A stretch of 64,000 nt of DNA from Lactiplantibacillus pentosus (lineage in GTDB: Bacteria; Bacillota; Bacilli; Lactobacillales; Lactobacillaceae). Within the stretch, counting starts at the first letter, position 1. Each line of letters opens with the position of its first letter. Below the pieces are notes generated by a model. It was not told the DNA's origin. It made no database searches and saw only the letters and a program-made list of their open reading frames with translations. Below are positions 25,021 through 34,617 of this stretch, in pieces. Both the position numbers and the translations under genes were made by a program. The stretch covers positions 3,038,001 to 3,102,000 of the forward strand of contig NZ_CP032757.1 in assembly GCF_003641185.1 (NCBI RefSeq), in the 5' to 3' direction.

Positions 25021-25935
25021 ATGAAAATTGCAATGTTAGGTTCACTAGGTCACATCAATCGAATCGTCGTTCCCCAACTCATTCAGGCCGGCCACGAGGT
25101 TACCGTCATCTCGACCAACCCTGAACGTCAGGCCACCATCGAAGCATTGGGCGCTCACGCTGCCATCGGTACCATGACTGACGGTGACTTTTTGACCAGC
25201 ACTTTCACGGGCCAAGACGTGGTCTATCTCATGTTATCCGGCAGCACCGGTGATGATCTGTTTCAAAGTGCCGTGTCACAAGCGCAGATTTGGAAACACG
25301 CCATCGAGGCTGCCGGCGTGCACAACGTCGTTAATTTGAGCAGTATTGGCGCGGATGCTGGCGAAGTTGCCGGCTCCCTGCACGCCTATAATTTGATTGA
25401 ATCTGAATTGCGCCAGTTACAACAGGTCAATTTAGCCTTCGTCCGGCCAACTGGTTTCTACGCCAACCTCTTCAGCAATCTTGCGACAATCAAAGCCGAC
25501 CACGCGATTTATAGCAACATCCCCGCCAACATGCCGCAAAAATACGTCGCCCCTGAAGACATCGCCCGCATCGTCTTGCCACTGCTCACGGCGACCCCAG
25601 CTGGCGTGACCGTCAAATATGCCTTCAGTGATACGTTTACCGGCGACCAGTTCGTGGCTAACTTACGAAAAGCCCTCGACATGCCTGATCTGCAGTGGGT
25701 CCAAATCAGTGATGCCCAATATCAAGCTAACTTGACAAACCACGGTGTTTCCGTCGAAATTGCCCAGGCGCTCGTTCAAACTAGCCGCTATCAGCGTGAT
25801 CCAGATGGGGTGTACGCAGATTTGAATGCGACCCACACCATTCCCGGTCAAGTCGTATTAGCTGACTTTGTACGTACATTTGTGGTAGCGTACAATAGTG
25901 AAGGCGGTTACCATTCGAATACCATCGCAGATTAA
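25021..25935 (+). CDS. NmrA-like NAD(P)-binding protein (atypical SDR)
   Basis: 304 residues. Rossmann start [20 protein letters not shown] (a variant of the GxxGxxG loop), [13 protein letters not shown] and [20 protein letters not shown], typical of NmrA/HSCARG and quinone-reductase-2 type atypical SDRs. It may sense NADP(H) or reduce quinones. First gene after the triple TetR operator; GAGG lies ten bases before the ATG. The next gene, an aldehyde dehydrogenase, starts 37 bases after the stop, so the two form a repressor-controlled operon. Confidence 0.8.
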   Translation: MKIAMLGSLGHINRIVVPQLIQAGHEVTVISTNPERQATIEALGAHAAIGTMTDGDFLTSTFTGQDVVYLMLSGSTGDDLFQSAVSQAQIWKHAIEAAGVHNVVNLSSIGADAGEVAGSLHAYNLIESELRQLQQVNLAFVRPTGFYANLFSNLATIKADHAIYSNIPANMPQKYVAPEDIARIVLPLLTATPAGVTVKYAFSDTFTGDQFVANLRKALDMPDLQWVQISDAQYQANLTNHGVSVEIAQALVQTSRYQRDPDGVYADLNATHTIPGQVVLADFVRTFVVAYNSEGGYHSNTIAD

Positions 25936-25972
25936 CCGCTTACAAAATCAATCCACTCAGGAGGAATTTTAT

Positions 25973-27385
25973 ATGGCTTATCAAACAACCAATCCTTATA
26001 CCAATGAAGTCGTTAAGACTTACGATAACGCGACCGCTGACCAAATCGAACAGGCGCTGGCAACCGGCCACGCCCTCTACAAGCAGTGGCGGCAAGAACC
26101 CGTCACCTCGCGCGCAGCCACCCTCCACAAAATTGCGGCTAGTCTGCGTGAACACAAAGACGAACTCGCTAAAATCGCGACGATCGACATGGGTAAACTA
26201 TTAACGGAATCCCAAGGCGAAGTTGAACTCTGCGCCATGATTGCAGATTACTACGCAGACCACGGGGCAGAATTATTAGCGCCAACCCCCATCAGTACCA
26301 TCGCAACCGGCGATGCTGAAATTGAGAAACAAGCAACGGGTGTCCTGATGTTAGTGGAACCATGGAACTTCCCTTACTATCAAATCATGCGGGTATTTGC
26401 CCCGAACTTTATGGTCGGTAACCCGATGATTTTGAAGCACGCTTCCAACACGCCTGGTTCTGCAGCTGCGTTTGAAAAAATCGTCAACGAAGCCGGCGCT
26501 CCCGCTGGTAGTTTGACCAACCTGTTCCTCAACTACGATCAGGTCAGTGATATCATCGCCGACCCACGGATTCAAGGGGTCGCCCTCACTGGATCCAAAC
26601 GTGGTGGTCAAGCCGTTGCCAAAGCAGCCGGCGCCAACCTCAAAAAGAGCTCGATGGAACTAGGTGGTTCCGATGCGTTCGTTGTGCTGGCGGATGCGGA
26701 TGTTGACGAAGCAGTCAACTTGGCTTGGCGTGTGCGGCTCTATAATGCTGGCCAGGTCTGCACATCATCCAAACGCTTTATCGTCGCCGCAGACATTTAC
26801 GATGCCTTTGTTGCCAAACTCAAAGAGCGCTTTGAAAAGATGGTCCCTGGCGACCCAATGGATCCAAAAACGACCTTAGCGCCAATGAACTCCAAGCGTG
26901 CTAAGGAAAAGTTACAAGCGCAAGTTGACCGAGCCGTTGATGGTGGCGCAACTGTGGTCTATGGCAATCAACCTATCGACTTGCCTGGTCAGTTCTTCCA
27001 GCCAACGATTTTGACGGATATTGACCAGGATAACCCGGTCTTCTATGAAGAAATGTTCGGTCCCGTAGCACAAGTCTTCAAGGTCGACTCTGAACAAGCC
27101 GCCATCGACCTCGCCAACAACTCTGAATTAGGCTTAGGTGGCATCGTCTTCGCTGGTACCGCTGCTCACGGCAAGCAGGTCGCCCAACAAATCGAGACTG
27201 GGATGGTCTTCGTCAACACCTTCCTCAGTTCGCTGCCAGAACTACCATTCGGTGGTGTCAAAGGTTCCGGTTACGGCCGCGAACTCAGCAGCCTCGGCTT
27301 GAACGCCTTCGTTAATGAAAAACTAGTCGTGACTGCACAAAAGCCTGACTATGATAACGGCGCTGGCGGTTTGGTTGTTTTATAG
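25973..27385 (+). CDS. gabD: NAD(P)-dependent succinate-semialdehyde dehydrogenase-like aldehyde dehydrogenase
   Basis: 470 residues, full-length [24 protein letters not shown] (coenzyme region), [20 protein letters not shown], catalytic Glu near residue 229 ([11 protein letters not shown]) and catalytic Cys near residue 263 ([12 protein letters not shown]), with [16 protein letters not shown] at the end. Oxidises an aldehyde to the acid. Annotation as succinate-semialdehyde dehydrogenase follows the family; the true substrate is uncertain. Start is the ATG at 25973, eight bases after AGGAGG; the frame extends upstream through the end of the NmrA-like gene without meaning. A group II intron lies just beyond its stop, in opposite orientation. 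Confidence 0.85.
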   Translation: MAYQTTNPYTNEVVKTYDNATADQIEQALATGHALYKQWRQEPVTSRAATLHKIAASLREHKDELAKIATIDMGKLLTESQGEVELCAMIADYYADHGAELLAPTPISTIATGDAEIEKQATGVLMLVEPWNFPYYQIMRVFAPNFMVGNPMILKHASNTPGSAAAFEKIVNEAGAPAGSLTNLFLNYDQVSDIIADPRIQGVALTGSKRGGQAVAKAAGANLKKSSMELGGSDAFVVLADADVDEAVNLAWRVRLYNAGQVCTSSKRFIVAADIYDAFVAKLKERFEKMVPGDPMDPKTTLAPMNSKRAKEKLQAQVDRAVDGGATVVYGNQPIDLPGQFFQPTILTDIDQDNPVFYEEMFGPVAQVFKVDSEQAAIDLANNSELGLGGIVFAGTAAHGKQVAQQIETGMVFVNTFLSSLPELPFGGVKGSGYGRELSSLGLNAFVNEKLVVTAQKPDYDNGAGGLVVL

Positions 27386-27457
27386 ACACGAATTTAGGTG
27401 ACGCGCTAGCTGGTCATGGCACGGTTAACGCTCGCTTATGAAATTATCGTGGAGACA

Positions 27458-29370
27458 ATCGAGTAGGAGGCAATTGATTAATTCAATTGCCGACCTCTCA
27501 CACCACCGTACGTACGGTTCCGTATACGGCGGTTCAATAACTTAAGCATTCTTCATTTGTATCTGCTGGAGTGTCTTGGACATGTTTATTAGTCCGAGGC
27601 GCTCCAGCTTTTGGTTTGTATACGTGTAGTTCATAGTCTTACTATGGGCGATTCGCCAATATCCTTTCCGGGTGTTGGCGAAGGTTTTGGCTTGTTCTCG
27701 TGTCATTCCTAGCTTAATCAGCTGGCGATACCGGGTCTTAAGCTTCTTCCAGCGTTTCCATATCAGCTGGCGAATCCTACTTCGCAACCATTCGTCCAGG
27801 TGTTGGATGAAGTTCTTCATCTTGCCGATTCCATAGTATTGTAACCATCCTCGCATTTTCTGCTTGATTTCCTTCATCAACATCAACCAACTGATTCCAC
27901 GGCTTCGCCCTGTCATTACCTTGAGTGCCCGTTTAATACGCTGCTTCACGACCTTATGCGGTCGTGGATATGCGCCGTTACGGTCGACTCCCAGTGTAAA
28001 TCCCAAGAGCTTTAGCCGAAGTGGTGAACCAACCGTCGTTTTCTGGCGATTAATTGTCAGCTTCAACCTATTTTCAAGAAAGGCTGTAAGGTTTCGCAGA
28101 ACTCGTTCTCCGGCGCGCTTGCTTTTGACGTAGATATTACAGTCATCGGCATAGCGCACAAACTGGTGGCCTCGTTGAGTTAGTAAGGTGTCCAACTCGT
28201 TGAGATAGATATTCGCCAGTAGTGGAGAGAGGTTACCACCTTGTGGCGTTCCTTCCATCGTGTCTTGGAATAATTTTCCATTCATGACTCCGCTGGTTAG
28301 GAAGCGCCGGATTAGGTGGAGTAACCAAGGATCAGTTACTTGTTGCTGAATGAAATTCATCAATAGGTCATGGTTGACCGTGTCGAAGTAGGCCTTTAGG
28401 TCGAGGTCTACCACATAGTGGTAGCCTTGATTATAGAGGCTAGTGACGCTCTTAATCGCGTCATGTGCACTCCGGCCAGGTCGGAAACCATAGCTATTGT
28501 CAGAAAATACTTGTTCATATATCGGCGAGAGTACCTGCACAACCGCCTGTTGAATCATGCGGTCGATAACTGTCGGTACTCCCAATTTTCTAGTTGAACC
28601 ATCAGGCTTGGGTATTTCTACCCGCCTAACCGGTTGTGGCCGATATGTTCCATTACGCAGATTTTCCAAAAGTTCTTCCCGGTGCTTGCGGGTATATTCG
28701 GGTAGCTGGTCGATGTTCATCCCATCAACACCAGCTGCACCTTTGTTTTGACGAACCCGTTTGAACGCTAAGTTCAAATTGGCTCTCGCAAGCACTAGGT
28801 CTACAAATTGAATGCCACTCTGCACCGTGCTTTCACCGCCAGTAACGCTATGCGCCCCAAGATACTCTTTGTCTTCCAGACTATCCATCCCTTGGTGGCC
28901 AGTTTGTTCTGTTTTCTGCAATTTTCGCACTACCAACACCTCCAGTATCAGTGAGAATTATTATTGTTCGGTCCTTCATCTGCCATACAGCAGACTACTA
29001 TGACCTCGGCTGACTCCTGCCAGGTTCAGCTAGCCATCGCTGACTAGTTTGTTCCTGTACACCCATATCGGCGTTCTTGTCGGGAACTTTCCTGACAGGC
29101 CTCCCCGGGTAAGAATGATAGCTTTCGTACCATGCAACCGTTGGCTTTACTGACTTCGACTTCGAGTAGTATCGGACTTCGGTTTGTTCGGCAACCTCAT
29201 CCAGCCTCATCAGCCTTATAGCCACTTCTTGTACATCGGTTCGGTACTTTACTTTAGGCTTCCTTCAGACTCCGCCTCACGATGGACGCCCTTGCCCTCA
29301 GCTCGTGGTTCCGACTACTACGGCCCACAGCGGACTTGCACCGCCTAGTTATCACCCATGCCGGGCGCAC
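27458..29370 (-). mobile_element. Group II intron (class C-like) with maturase
   Basis: About 1.9 kb, minus strand. The 5' end reads GTGCGCCCGGCATGGG starting at 29370, followed by a structured 430-base region. Then comes the maturase, then domain V (ACCGCCGTATACGG with CCGTACGTACGGTGGT, 27486-27537), a domain VI hairpin (GGCAATTG/CAATTGCC) and the end CCTACTCGAT at 27458. It begins directly beside an intrinsic terminator stem (29372-29417). Class C introns are known to insert after terminators, and this matches that habit. All parts look present, so it may still be active. The exact boundaries are inferred from motifs. Confidence 0.88.
27542..28939 (-). CDS. ltrA: Group II intron reverse transcriptase/maturase
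   Basis: Up to 465 residues. RT domain: GAAGVDGMNIDQLPEYTRKH, RKLGVPTVIDRMIQQAVVQV, GFRPGRSAHDAI, DLDLKAYFDTVNHDLL, GTPQGGNLSPLLANIYLNEL and the active-site FVRYADDCNIYV. It continues with an X/maturase domain (GRSRGISWLMLMKEIKQKMR, GWLQYYGIG). There is no C-terminal HNH endonuclease, as in class C introns. It helps splicing and copies the intron into new sites. The start is ambiguous: GGAG precedes a run of GTG/TTG codons at 28930-28939, and an ATG follows at 28888. No internal stop. Confidence 0.92.
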   Translation of the reverse strand: MLVVRKLQKTEQTGHQGMDSLEDKEYLGAHSVTGGESTVQSGIQFVDLVLARANLNLAFKRVRQNKGAAGVDGMNIDQLPEYTRKHREELLENLRNGTYRPQPVRRVEIPKPDGSTRKLGVPTVIDRMIQQAVVQVLSPIYEQVFSDNSYGFRPGRSAHDAIKSVTSLYNQGYHYVVDLDLKAYFDTVNHDLLMNFIQQQVTDPWLLHLIRRFLTSGVMNGKLFQDTMEGTPQGGNLSPLLANIYLNELDTLLTQRGHQFVRYADDCNIYVKSKRAGERVLRNLTAFLENRLKLTINRQKTTVGSPLRLKLLGFTLGVDRNGAYPRPHKVVKQRIKRALKVMTGRSRGISWLMLMKEIKQKMRGWLQYYGIGKMKNFIQHLDEWLRSRIRQLIWKRWKKLKTRYRQLIKLGMTREQAKTFANTRKGYWRIAHSKTMNYTYTNQKLERLGLINMSKTLQQIQMKNA

Positions 29371-29371
29371 C

Positions 29372-29417
29372 AAAAAAGGTTTTGATTTCACACTTGGTGA
29401 TTTCAAAACCTTTTTTT
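29372..29417. terminator. Bidirectional terminator used as intron target
   Basis: AAAAAAGGTTTTGA and TCAAAACCTTTTTT pair over 14 bases around a ~16-base loop, giving T-runs on both strands. The intron sits directly at its minus-strand 3' side. Before insertion it would have served both the GNAT gene (minus) and gabD (plus). Confidence 0.85.
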
Positions 29418-29568
29418 GGTGTCCCTGTTTTTTCGCCAAGCCATGGCCGCCACCATCAGCCCCCATTTTTGTTTGCTTGCAGTGTTGCGACATCCGTTTC
29501 AATAAATTTGCTCAAGACATCGCCAACTCATTTTTCCACTTCGTATCTTGAACGTTCTGGCCTTGATT
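29418..29568. other. Gap downstream of the GNAT gene, possible gene remnant
   Basis: On the minus strand the frame of the acetyltransferase continues after its stop with NQGQNVQDTKWKNELAMS, a stop, then a shifted frame SKFIETDVATLQANKNGG and a stop. The composition is protein-like, so a short decayed C-terminal segment is possible; no family is recognised. Confidence 0.25.
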
Positions 29569-30045
29569 TCAGTTAAACTTTTCCAATCGGTACAGCTGTT
29601 CATCGTCCAAAGCTGCATTACCGTTCTTGAACTGATAGCCCATCTTCTGATAGAAGCCGAGCCCGGTAATCGACGCTGGAATTTCAATCCGCTTGGCGCG
29701 CGTAAAATAAGGATCCTGTTCCAGCGTTTGAATCAACTTGCGACCAACACCTTGACCTTGATAGGTGGGCGCGACAAAGATATTGAACAAACTGCTCTCC
29801 ACCTCACTGCCCCAATACGGTCCAATTGACCCGACCGCCACAATTTGGTGTGTCTGTCCATCGAGCAGGACATAGCAATGAAAATAACGTGCCCGCGCGA
29901 TCAAATCCCGAGCAGTTAACTGTTTCAGATCATTTTCAATATACTCTGTCGAATAATCCTTAGCATTCGTGGTCCGCATGGTATTTGCCACCAACTTTGC
30001 GACTTCATCCGCATCTGTTTGCTCAAATCGACGTGCTGTAATCAT
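29569..30045 (-). CDS. GNAT-family N-acetyltransferase
   Basis: 158 residues: MITARRFEQTDADEVAKLVA at the start and the acetyl-CoA loop NIFVAPTYQGQGVGRKLIQT (Q/RxxGxG/A), with GLGFYQKMGYQF at the end. Transfers an acetyl group to an unknown small molecule or protein amine. Start: ATG at 30043-30045, six bases after AGGAGTG; the GTG three codons upstream is inside that site. Single gene. Confidence 0.87.
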   Translation of the reverse strand: MITARRFEQTDADEVAKLVANTMRTTNAKDYSTEYIENDLKQLTARDLIARARYFHCYVLLDGQTHQIVAVGSIGPYWGSEVESSLFNIFVAPTYQGQGVGRKLIQTLEQDPYFTRAKRIEIPASITGLGFYQKMGYQFKNGNAALDDEQLYRLEKFN

Positions 30046-30163
30046 GTGAACCACTCCTATCTCAATTATTCATCAACCGACTCAGCCATCCTGAATTCAT
30101 GGCAATCCTCAATAAGCTTGTGGTTAATTATAATCGTTCGTCATTAGTTTGTCGCCCCCACGC

Positions 30164-30199
30164 AAAAAAAGAACCCAATTCACAATCGAATTGGATTCT
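30164..30199 (-). terminator. Terminator of the muramidase gene
   Basis: Minus strand AGAATCCAATTC and GAATTGGGTTCT (two wobbles) with a six-base loop, then TTTTTTT. Confidence 0.9.
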
Positions 30200-30230
30200 C
30201 CCGAATTTTTTTACGTAGACTCAAACTAGC

Positions 30231-32918
30231 TTAGTCAACCACTGCAGTGTAGTGGTAAGCACCAGAGTTTGAGACGTATTTGAGCCATTGGTAACCATCA
30301 GCTGAAACTTTGCCGATGTAGTAGACTGATTCGCCAGTGTAGTATTGGCCAACGACTGAAGCACTCAAACTAGGTGCAGTCCGGATGTTGGTCGTCGTCT
30401 TGAACGTGTATGTTCCAGTGGCGCTAGTTGCTTTGGCAGCACTAGTCGTCGTTGCGGCCCCACCACTGATTTTAACGTAGTGTTGGGCGCCACTATAACT
30501 CGTGTAACGAAGCCAAGTCTGGCCATTAGCAGTTACTTTGGCGTTGTAGTTGACCGTATTGCCTTTGTAATACGTGCCGACCGTGCTTGCGCTGTCACTT
30601 GCGGATGACTTGATGGTCGTGGTCTTCGTAAACTTGTACGTGCCACTTTGAGCGACCGTCTTGGCACTCGTTGACGTTGACTTGTTGGTGCTTGTCGTCG
30701 TTGCGGCAGTGCCACTGATTTTAACGTAGTGTTGCGTACCACTGTAACTTAAGTAACGTAACCAAGTCTGACCATTCTTCGTAATCTTGGCATTGTAATA
30801 AACGGTGTCGCCCTTGTAGTAGTTGCCTAAGGTCTTAGCGGAATCACTAGTTGAGCCCTTGATAGCCGTCGTCTTGGTGAACTTGTAAGCACCAGATTCA
30901 ACCTTCGTGACCGTCTTGCTTGAGCTTGAACTCGTCGTCTTGTTAGTCGTGGTTGCCTTGGCAGCAGAGCTAATCTTGACGTAGTGTTGTGCACCGCTAT
31001 AACTCAAGTAACGGAGCCAAGTTTCGCCATTCTTAGTCACTTTGGCGTTGTAATAAACGGTGTCACCTTTGTAGTAGTTGCCTAAGGTCTTGGCTGAATC
31101 ATTAGCTGAACCTTTGATAGCTGTGGTCTTAGTAAACTTGTACGTGCCAGTTTCGGCTTTAGTGACCGTCTTGCTTGAACTTGAGCTCGTGCTTGGCTTT
31201 GTAGTCTTGGCGGCACTACTGATCTTGACGTAGTGTTCAGCACCACTATAGCTTAAGTACCGGAGCCAAGTTTCGCCATTTGTCGTTACCTTGGCATTGT
31301 AATAAACCCGGTTACCCTTGCTATAAGTGCCGACCGTCTTAGCAGAATCGCTAGCGGCACTCTTGATGGCCGTGTTCTTGGTAAAGGTATACCAGCCAGA
31401 AGCCTTCTTAACCGTCGTTTTGCTAGTTGATGTGCTGGTGCTGGTATTGCTGCTAGTTGACGAGCTCGTATTGTTGTTCGTCGTCGTGGAACTCGTATCC
31501 GTCGATGTGTTGCTAGTGACCGTATCGTCGCTGGCCGTCGTCGTGACAAACGTGTTCGTGCCGGCACTGTCTTCAGTTAAACCATTGTAGTCGATGCTGA
31601 CATCAATGTAACCGGTGTAGTCAGAACCAGATGGTAATAATGCAGTGTCAGAGAACTGCCATGCCCCATCACCAGTGTTCCACAAATTGTTGGCAGAAGG
31701 CGTGTATGGATATTGTGCCCGCCAAACGCGTGAAGTCCCAACAGTTCTAATAACGGCATCCCGATATAAGTACGTGTTTGAAGTATAAACACCATGGTTC
31801 GTGTAACCATATGAATTTAACGTTGACCAGAACGCATTCAAGTTTGCTTCGGCATTGACCGTGTACGTTGAGCTATCTTCCATATCAGCGAATAATAGCA
31901 CTTTGGTTGAAACGTTGTTCTTAACTAAGAAACTAGCCATGTTGGTTGCTTCTGACTTAGCTTCAGTCGACGTATTGAAGGTCGCATAGTGATAGAAGTC
32001 AACGTTCAAACCAGCTTTGTTCGCCATTTTAGCTTGGTTCAATGCAGCTGGATTGGTGTAACTGTCTCCTTCAGTGGACTTGACGATGACCGTCTTAACG
32101 CCCGCTGCTTTTAACTTATTGTAATCAGATTGCGTCATTTCACTCTGATATGAGGCAACATCGACAACGTCAACCCGTGGACGCGTTGTATCCCCAATCG
32201 TCCAAATGTCGGTCGATGTGGTTGCAGCAGAATAAGCAACGGCAGCAACTTTTGCAGTCGTCTTCTTAGTCGTGGTTGCTGCGCTACTTACCGTGCTGGA
32301 TGCTGCAACAGCTTTAACGGCTGCCGTACTTGAAGCAACACTAGTTGCAGTGCTGCTGGCAACACTAGTAGCTTGGCTAGTTGCGGTACTTGAAGCCTTG
32401 GTTGCAGCGGTGCTCGTTGCTTGACTAGTTGCGGCACTTGAAGCCTTAGTTGTAGCCGTGCTGGTTGCTTGGCTCGTTGCTTGACTCGTGGCCGTTGAAG
32501 AAGCACTAGTGGCAGTCTTCACTGATGATTCAGACGAAGCGGCCGTGCTAGTTGCTGAACTGGTAGCGGCACTGGAAGAAGCTGCTGAAGCTTGATCAGT
32601 GGTCTTGGTTGTTGCAGCACTAGTAGCTTGCGTCGTTGTTGTTGATGACGCATTCGTCGCCTTAGTCGTGGCATCACTAGCAGCGGCACTCGTTGCGGTA
32701 CTTGAAGCCGTGCTAGTTGCTGAGCTAGAACTGTCGCTAGTCGTCTTGGCATTAGCTACTGGCGTTGCGTCGGCATGGACATTGGTGCTGCTAACCACGG
32801 ACCCACCTAAAAATGAGAAGAAGGTTAAGCCAGCAACAAGCCAAAGTTTGCCTGACTTGTAAAGCTTAAAACGTTGCGATTGACTGACATCAATCGGGTT
32901 CTGAGATTTGAAATTCAT
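30231..32918 (-). CDS. acm3: Exported GH25 muramidase with Ala/Ser/Thr-rich domain and SH3b repeats
   Basis: 895 residues. KxYKxGKxW-type signal (RFKLYKSGKLWLVAGLTFFS). An Ala/Ser/Thr-rich segment to about residue 235, of the kind O-glycosylated in L. plantarum Acm2. A GH25 lysozyme domain at about 243-446 (RPRVDVVDVASYQSEMTQSD, VKSTEGDSYTNPAALNQAK, LLFADMEDSS, DGAWQFSDTALLPSG), whose Asp and Glu residues form the usual acidic site. A Ser/Thr linker, then five SH3b-type wall-binding repeats of about 75 residues (TKTTAIKGSANDSAKTLGNY, GETWLRYLSYSGAQHYVKIS). Hydrolyses the glycan strand of peptidoglycan. The name acm3 is a guess from architecture and neighbourhood. The nearly identical repeats invite recombination. 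Confidence 0.9.
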   Translation of the reverse strand: MNFKSQNPIDVSQSQRFKLYKSGKLWLVAGLTFFSFLGGSVVSSTNVHADATPVANAKTTSDSSSSATSTASSTATSAAASDATTKATNASSTTTTQATSAATTKTTDQASAASSSAATSSATSTAASSESSVKTATSASSTATSQATSQATSTATTKASSAATSQATSTAATKASSTATSQATSVASSTATSVASSTAAVKAVAASSTVSSAATTTKKTTAKVAAVAYSAATTSTDIWTIGDTTRPRVDVVDVASYQSEMTQSDYNKLKAAGVKTVIVKSTEGDSYTNPAALNQAKMANKAGLNVDFYHYATFNTSTEAKSEATNMASFLVKNNVSTKVLLFADMEDSSTYTVNAEANLNAFWSTLNSYGYTNHGVYTSNTYLYRDAVIRTVGTSRVWRAQYPYTPSANNLWNTGDGAWQFSDTALLPSGSDYTGYIDVSIDYNGLTEDSAGTNTFVTTTASDDTVTSNTSTDTSSTTTNNNTSSSTSSNTSTSTSTSKTTVKKASGWYTFTKNTAIKSAASDSAKTVGTYSKGNRVYYNAKVTTNGETWLRYLSYSGAEHYVKISSAAKTTKPSTSSSSSKTVTKAETGTYKFTKTTAIKGSANDSAKTLGNYYKGDTVYYNAKVTKNGETWLRYLSYSGAQHYVKISSAAKATTTNKTTSSSSSKTVTKVESGAYKFTKTTAIKGSTSDSAKTLGNYYKGDTVYYNAKITKNGQTWLRYLSYSGTQHYVKISGTAATTTSTNKSTSTSAKTVAQSGTYKFTKTTTIKSSASDSASTVGTYYKGNTVNYNAKVTANGQTWLRYTSYSGAQHYVKISGGAATTTSAAKATSATGTYTFKTTTNIRTAPSLSASVVGQYYTGESVYYIGKVSADGYQWLKYVSNSGAYHYTAVVD

Positions 32919-33193
32919 ATAAACACCCTTTTTTTATTTACTAAAAGCAACTTTATTATAAGGTTTATATTCTCCTAACCGCAAGCTAATTTAGTACAAT
33001 AATTGTATTTTTTCACAATTATTTTTCGATATTAATCATATACAGGGTTTATATTGCTTTTATTCATTTAATCGCTTAATAACCATTAGTGGCGACGCTT
33101 TATTCTGGACCCGTTCTCTTCTATAATAAAAAGGAATTCTAATTGTATTGGTAGTTATTGTTTATCTCAATCGACTAAAGGAGTGTCCATTTC
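32919..33193. promoter_or_regulatory. Divergent promoter region of muramidase and DUF1905 genes
   Basis: 275 AT-rich bases without a gene. The muramidase has AAGG eight bases before its ATG. Several TATAAT-like hexamers are present on both strands (for example CTATAATAAA at about 33121). No -35/-10 pair was chosen. Confidence 0.4.
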
Positions 33194-33478
33194 ATGCCAA
33201 ATTATCGTTTTGAAGCCCAAATCCAAGCCGCCACGATTGGTAAGGGTGGTGCCTACGTGGCGTGCCCATTTGATCTCCGTGCCGTCTTTGGCAAGGGCCG
33301 GTTGAAAGTCCATGCGACCTTTGATGGCGTGCCTTACGACGGGTCAATCGTCAACATGGGCGTGAAGAATCCCGACGGCAGCATCTGCTACATTCTCGGC
33401 ATGCGCAAAGATATTCGTCAGACCCTGCACAAGGAAATTGGCGATACCGTGATGGTCACAATCGATCCAATTAGTTAA
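33194..33478 (+). CDS. DUF1905-domain protein
   Basis: 94 residues of a DUF1905 fold: YRFEAQIQAATIGKGGAYVA, GRLKVHATFDGVPYDGSIVN, YILGMRKDIRQTLHKEIGDT, VMVTIDP. Small beta-barrel proteins of this family occur alone or fused to YdeI/OmdA-like domains; function unknown. AAAGGAG precedes the ATG by ten bases. It stands alone before copy B of the structured repeat. Confidence 0.8.
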   Translation: MPNYRFEAQIQAATIGKGGAYVACPFDLRAVFGKGRLKVHATFDGVPYDGSIVNMGVKNPDGSICYILGMRKDIRQTLHKEIGDTVMVTIDPIS

Positions 33479-33544
33479 CCTGATTCATTAGTTAATACAG
33501 GACACCGATTAGTTGGATGGTTCGATGCCGCTCTCATTAAATTC

Positions 33545-33560
33545 ACATTTAACGAAAGTT
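33545..33560 (+). repeat. 16-bp direct repeat flanking copy B (left)
   Basis: ACATTTAACGAAAGTT here is identical to 34617-34632. The pair brackets copy B just outside its inverted-repeat ends, as a target-site duplication or attachment-site pair would. Confidence 0.7.
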
Positions 33561-33565
33561 ACGCA

Positions 33566-34617
33566 TTGTGCTAGTTAATTTGTCATGATTCATGGTTAAA
33601 TCATGACAAGTTGGCGTCCTGTTCGTCAGCCGATGCGCGCCTTAGTCCGACCTCCGGAGCTGGCTGACAACGCTGGAACAGGCGGACATCGATTTGAACT
33701 CACGCAGAAACCCACTGCGCAATTTCAAATACGAGTCTTCTTCTAGCCCGGGAACCCCACCCGGACAAGAAGAATTTCGCCCTTGAGCATTGTCCGCCAG
33801 CCCCTACAGTCGGGAACCCGCTCGAATGGCAGATGAACGGCCACCTATCTGGGTACAATTGACCACTGAATATTAAGTGACTGGTCCTTCAGGCGAACTT
33901 TTAATTTGAGTCAATAATGCTTAATCACTGAAAAAATCAGTTGAATTTCATTCGCAAGATTCAACGGACATTAGTCTTGAATTTAGTCGATAAGATTACC
34001 TTCATTTATAACTTGAGACTTTGCTATCTCCAATGACTAGGGAAGGTTCTGAGAAATTCAGTGAAACTGCTGATTCGAAAAGCTAAAATATGGATTAGGA
34101 AACTTAGCTATCATTAGAAACTAGTCTGGCAGTTGAATGTCAAAATGACCTTGGACTATGAATTAACGACTAATCTAACAAAAAGTTGAGTCCGCACATG
34201 TCTGCCTTTCGAATACCATCCCGGCTGGAAGGTATTCTGGGCAAGGCCAAGTATTTTCAGAGTGTGAGGTTCAGACGGGTTGGGACTGAGGATTAGCCTA
34301 GCTAGAGCGTTAAGCGGTGAACTTCCGCTTGGCGTTCTGGCGTAGCTAACCGGAAGTCCCAGTCTGACCCGAACACGTTTCATCCATACTGCAGCTAACG
34401 TGAAAGACCAGTATTTAAGATGTGGGTTGTCGGCTTAAATCTGTGTCCACCACGTTACGGCCATTGCCCAGAATGCCTGGAAGCCGGCCTAGGACGTCGC
34501 CACAACAGCAAGTTTACGCTAAGTCGCACTTTTTCCAGCGGGTCTCAGCTGGTAGCGCTTGAACTTAGAAATTGTCATGATTTAACCATCTTTAAGGCTG
34601 AAGAATAACTAGCACAA
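33566..34617 (+). ncRNA. Copy B of a ~1-kb structured repeat with inverted-repeat ends
   Basis: Same element as at 7225-8239. The outer ends are inverted repeats: TTGTGCTAGTT (33566-33576) with AACTAGCACAA (34607-34617), and GGTTAAATCATGACAA (33594-33609) with TTGTCATGATTTAACC (34572-34587), 11 and 16 bp, both exact. Inside are the conserved 5' domain (about 33617-33852), a diverged AT-rich centre (about 33853-34180) and the conserved 3' domain (about 34183-34552), with the same hairpins as copy A. The inner left arm can also pair locally with TTGTCATGATT at 33580, so two folds compete. No shared reading frame survives comparison. A terminator-like hairpin follows at 34638-34677. It may be a non-autonomous mobile element that encodes a large RNA. 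Confidence 0.68.

Noticed and set aside
28998..29502. Small frames on the minus strand upstream of the maturase
   Set aside because: They lie in the 5' structural domains of the group II intron.
29418..29568. Gene remnant after the GNAT stop
   Set aside because: Only about 35 residues in two frames and no family; could be chance.
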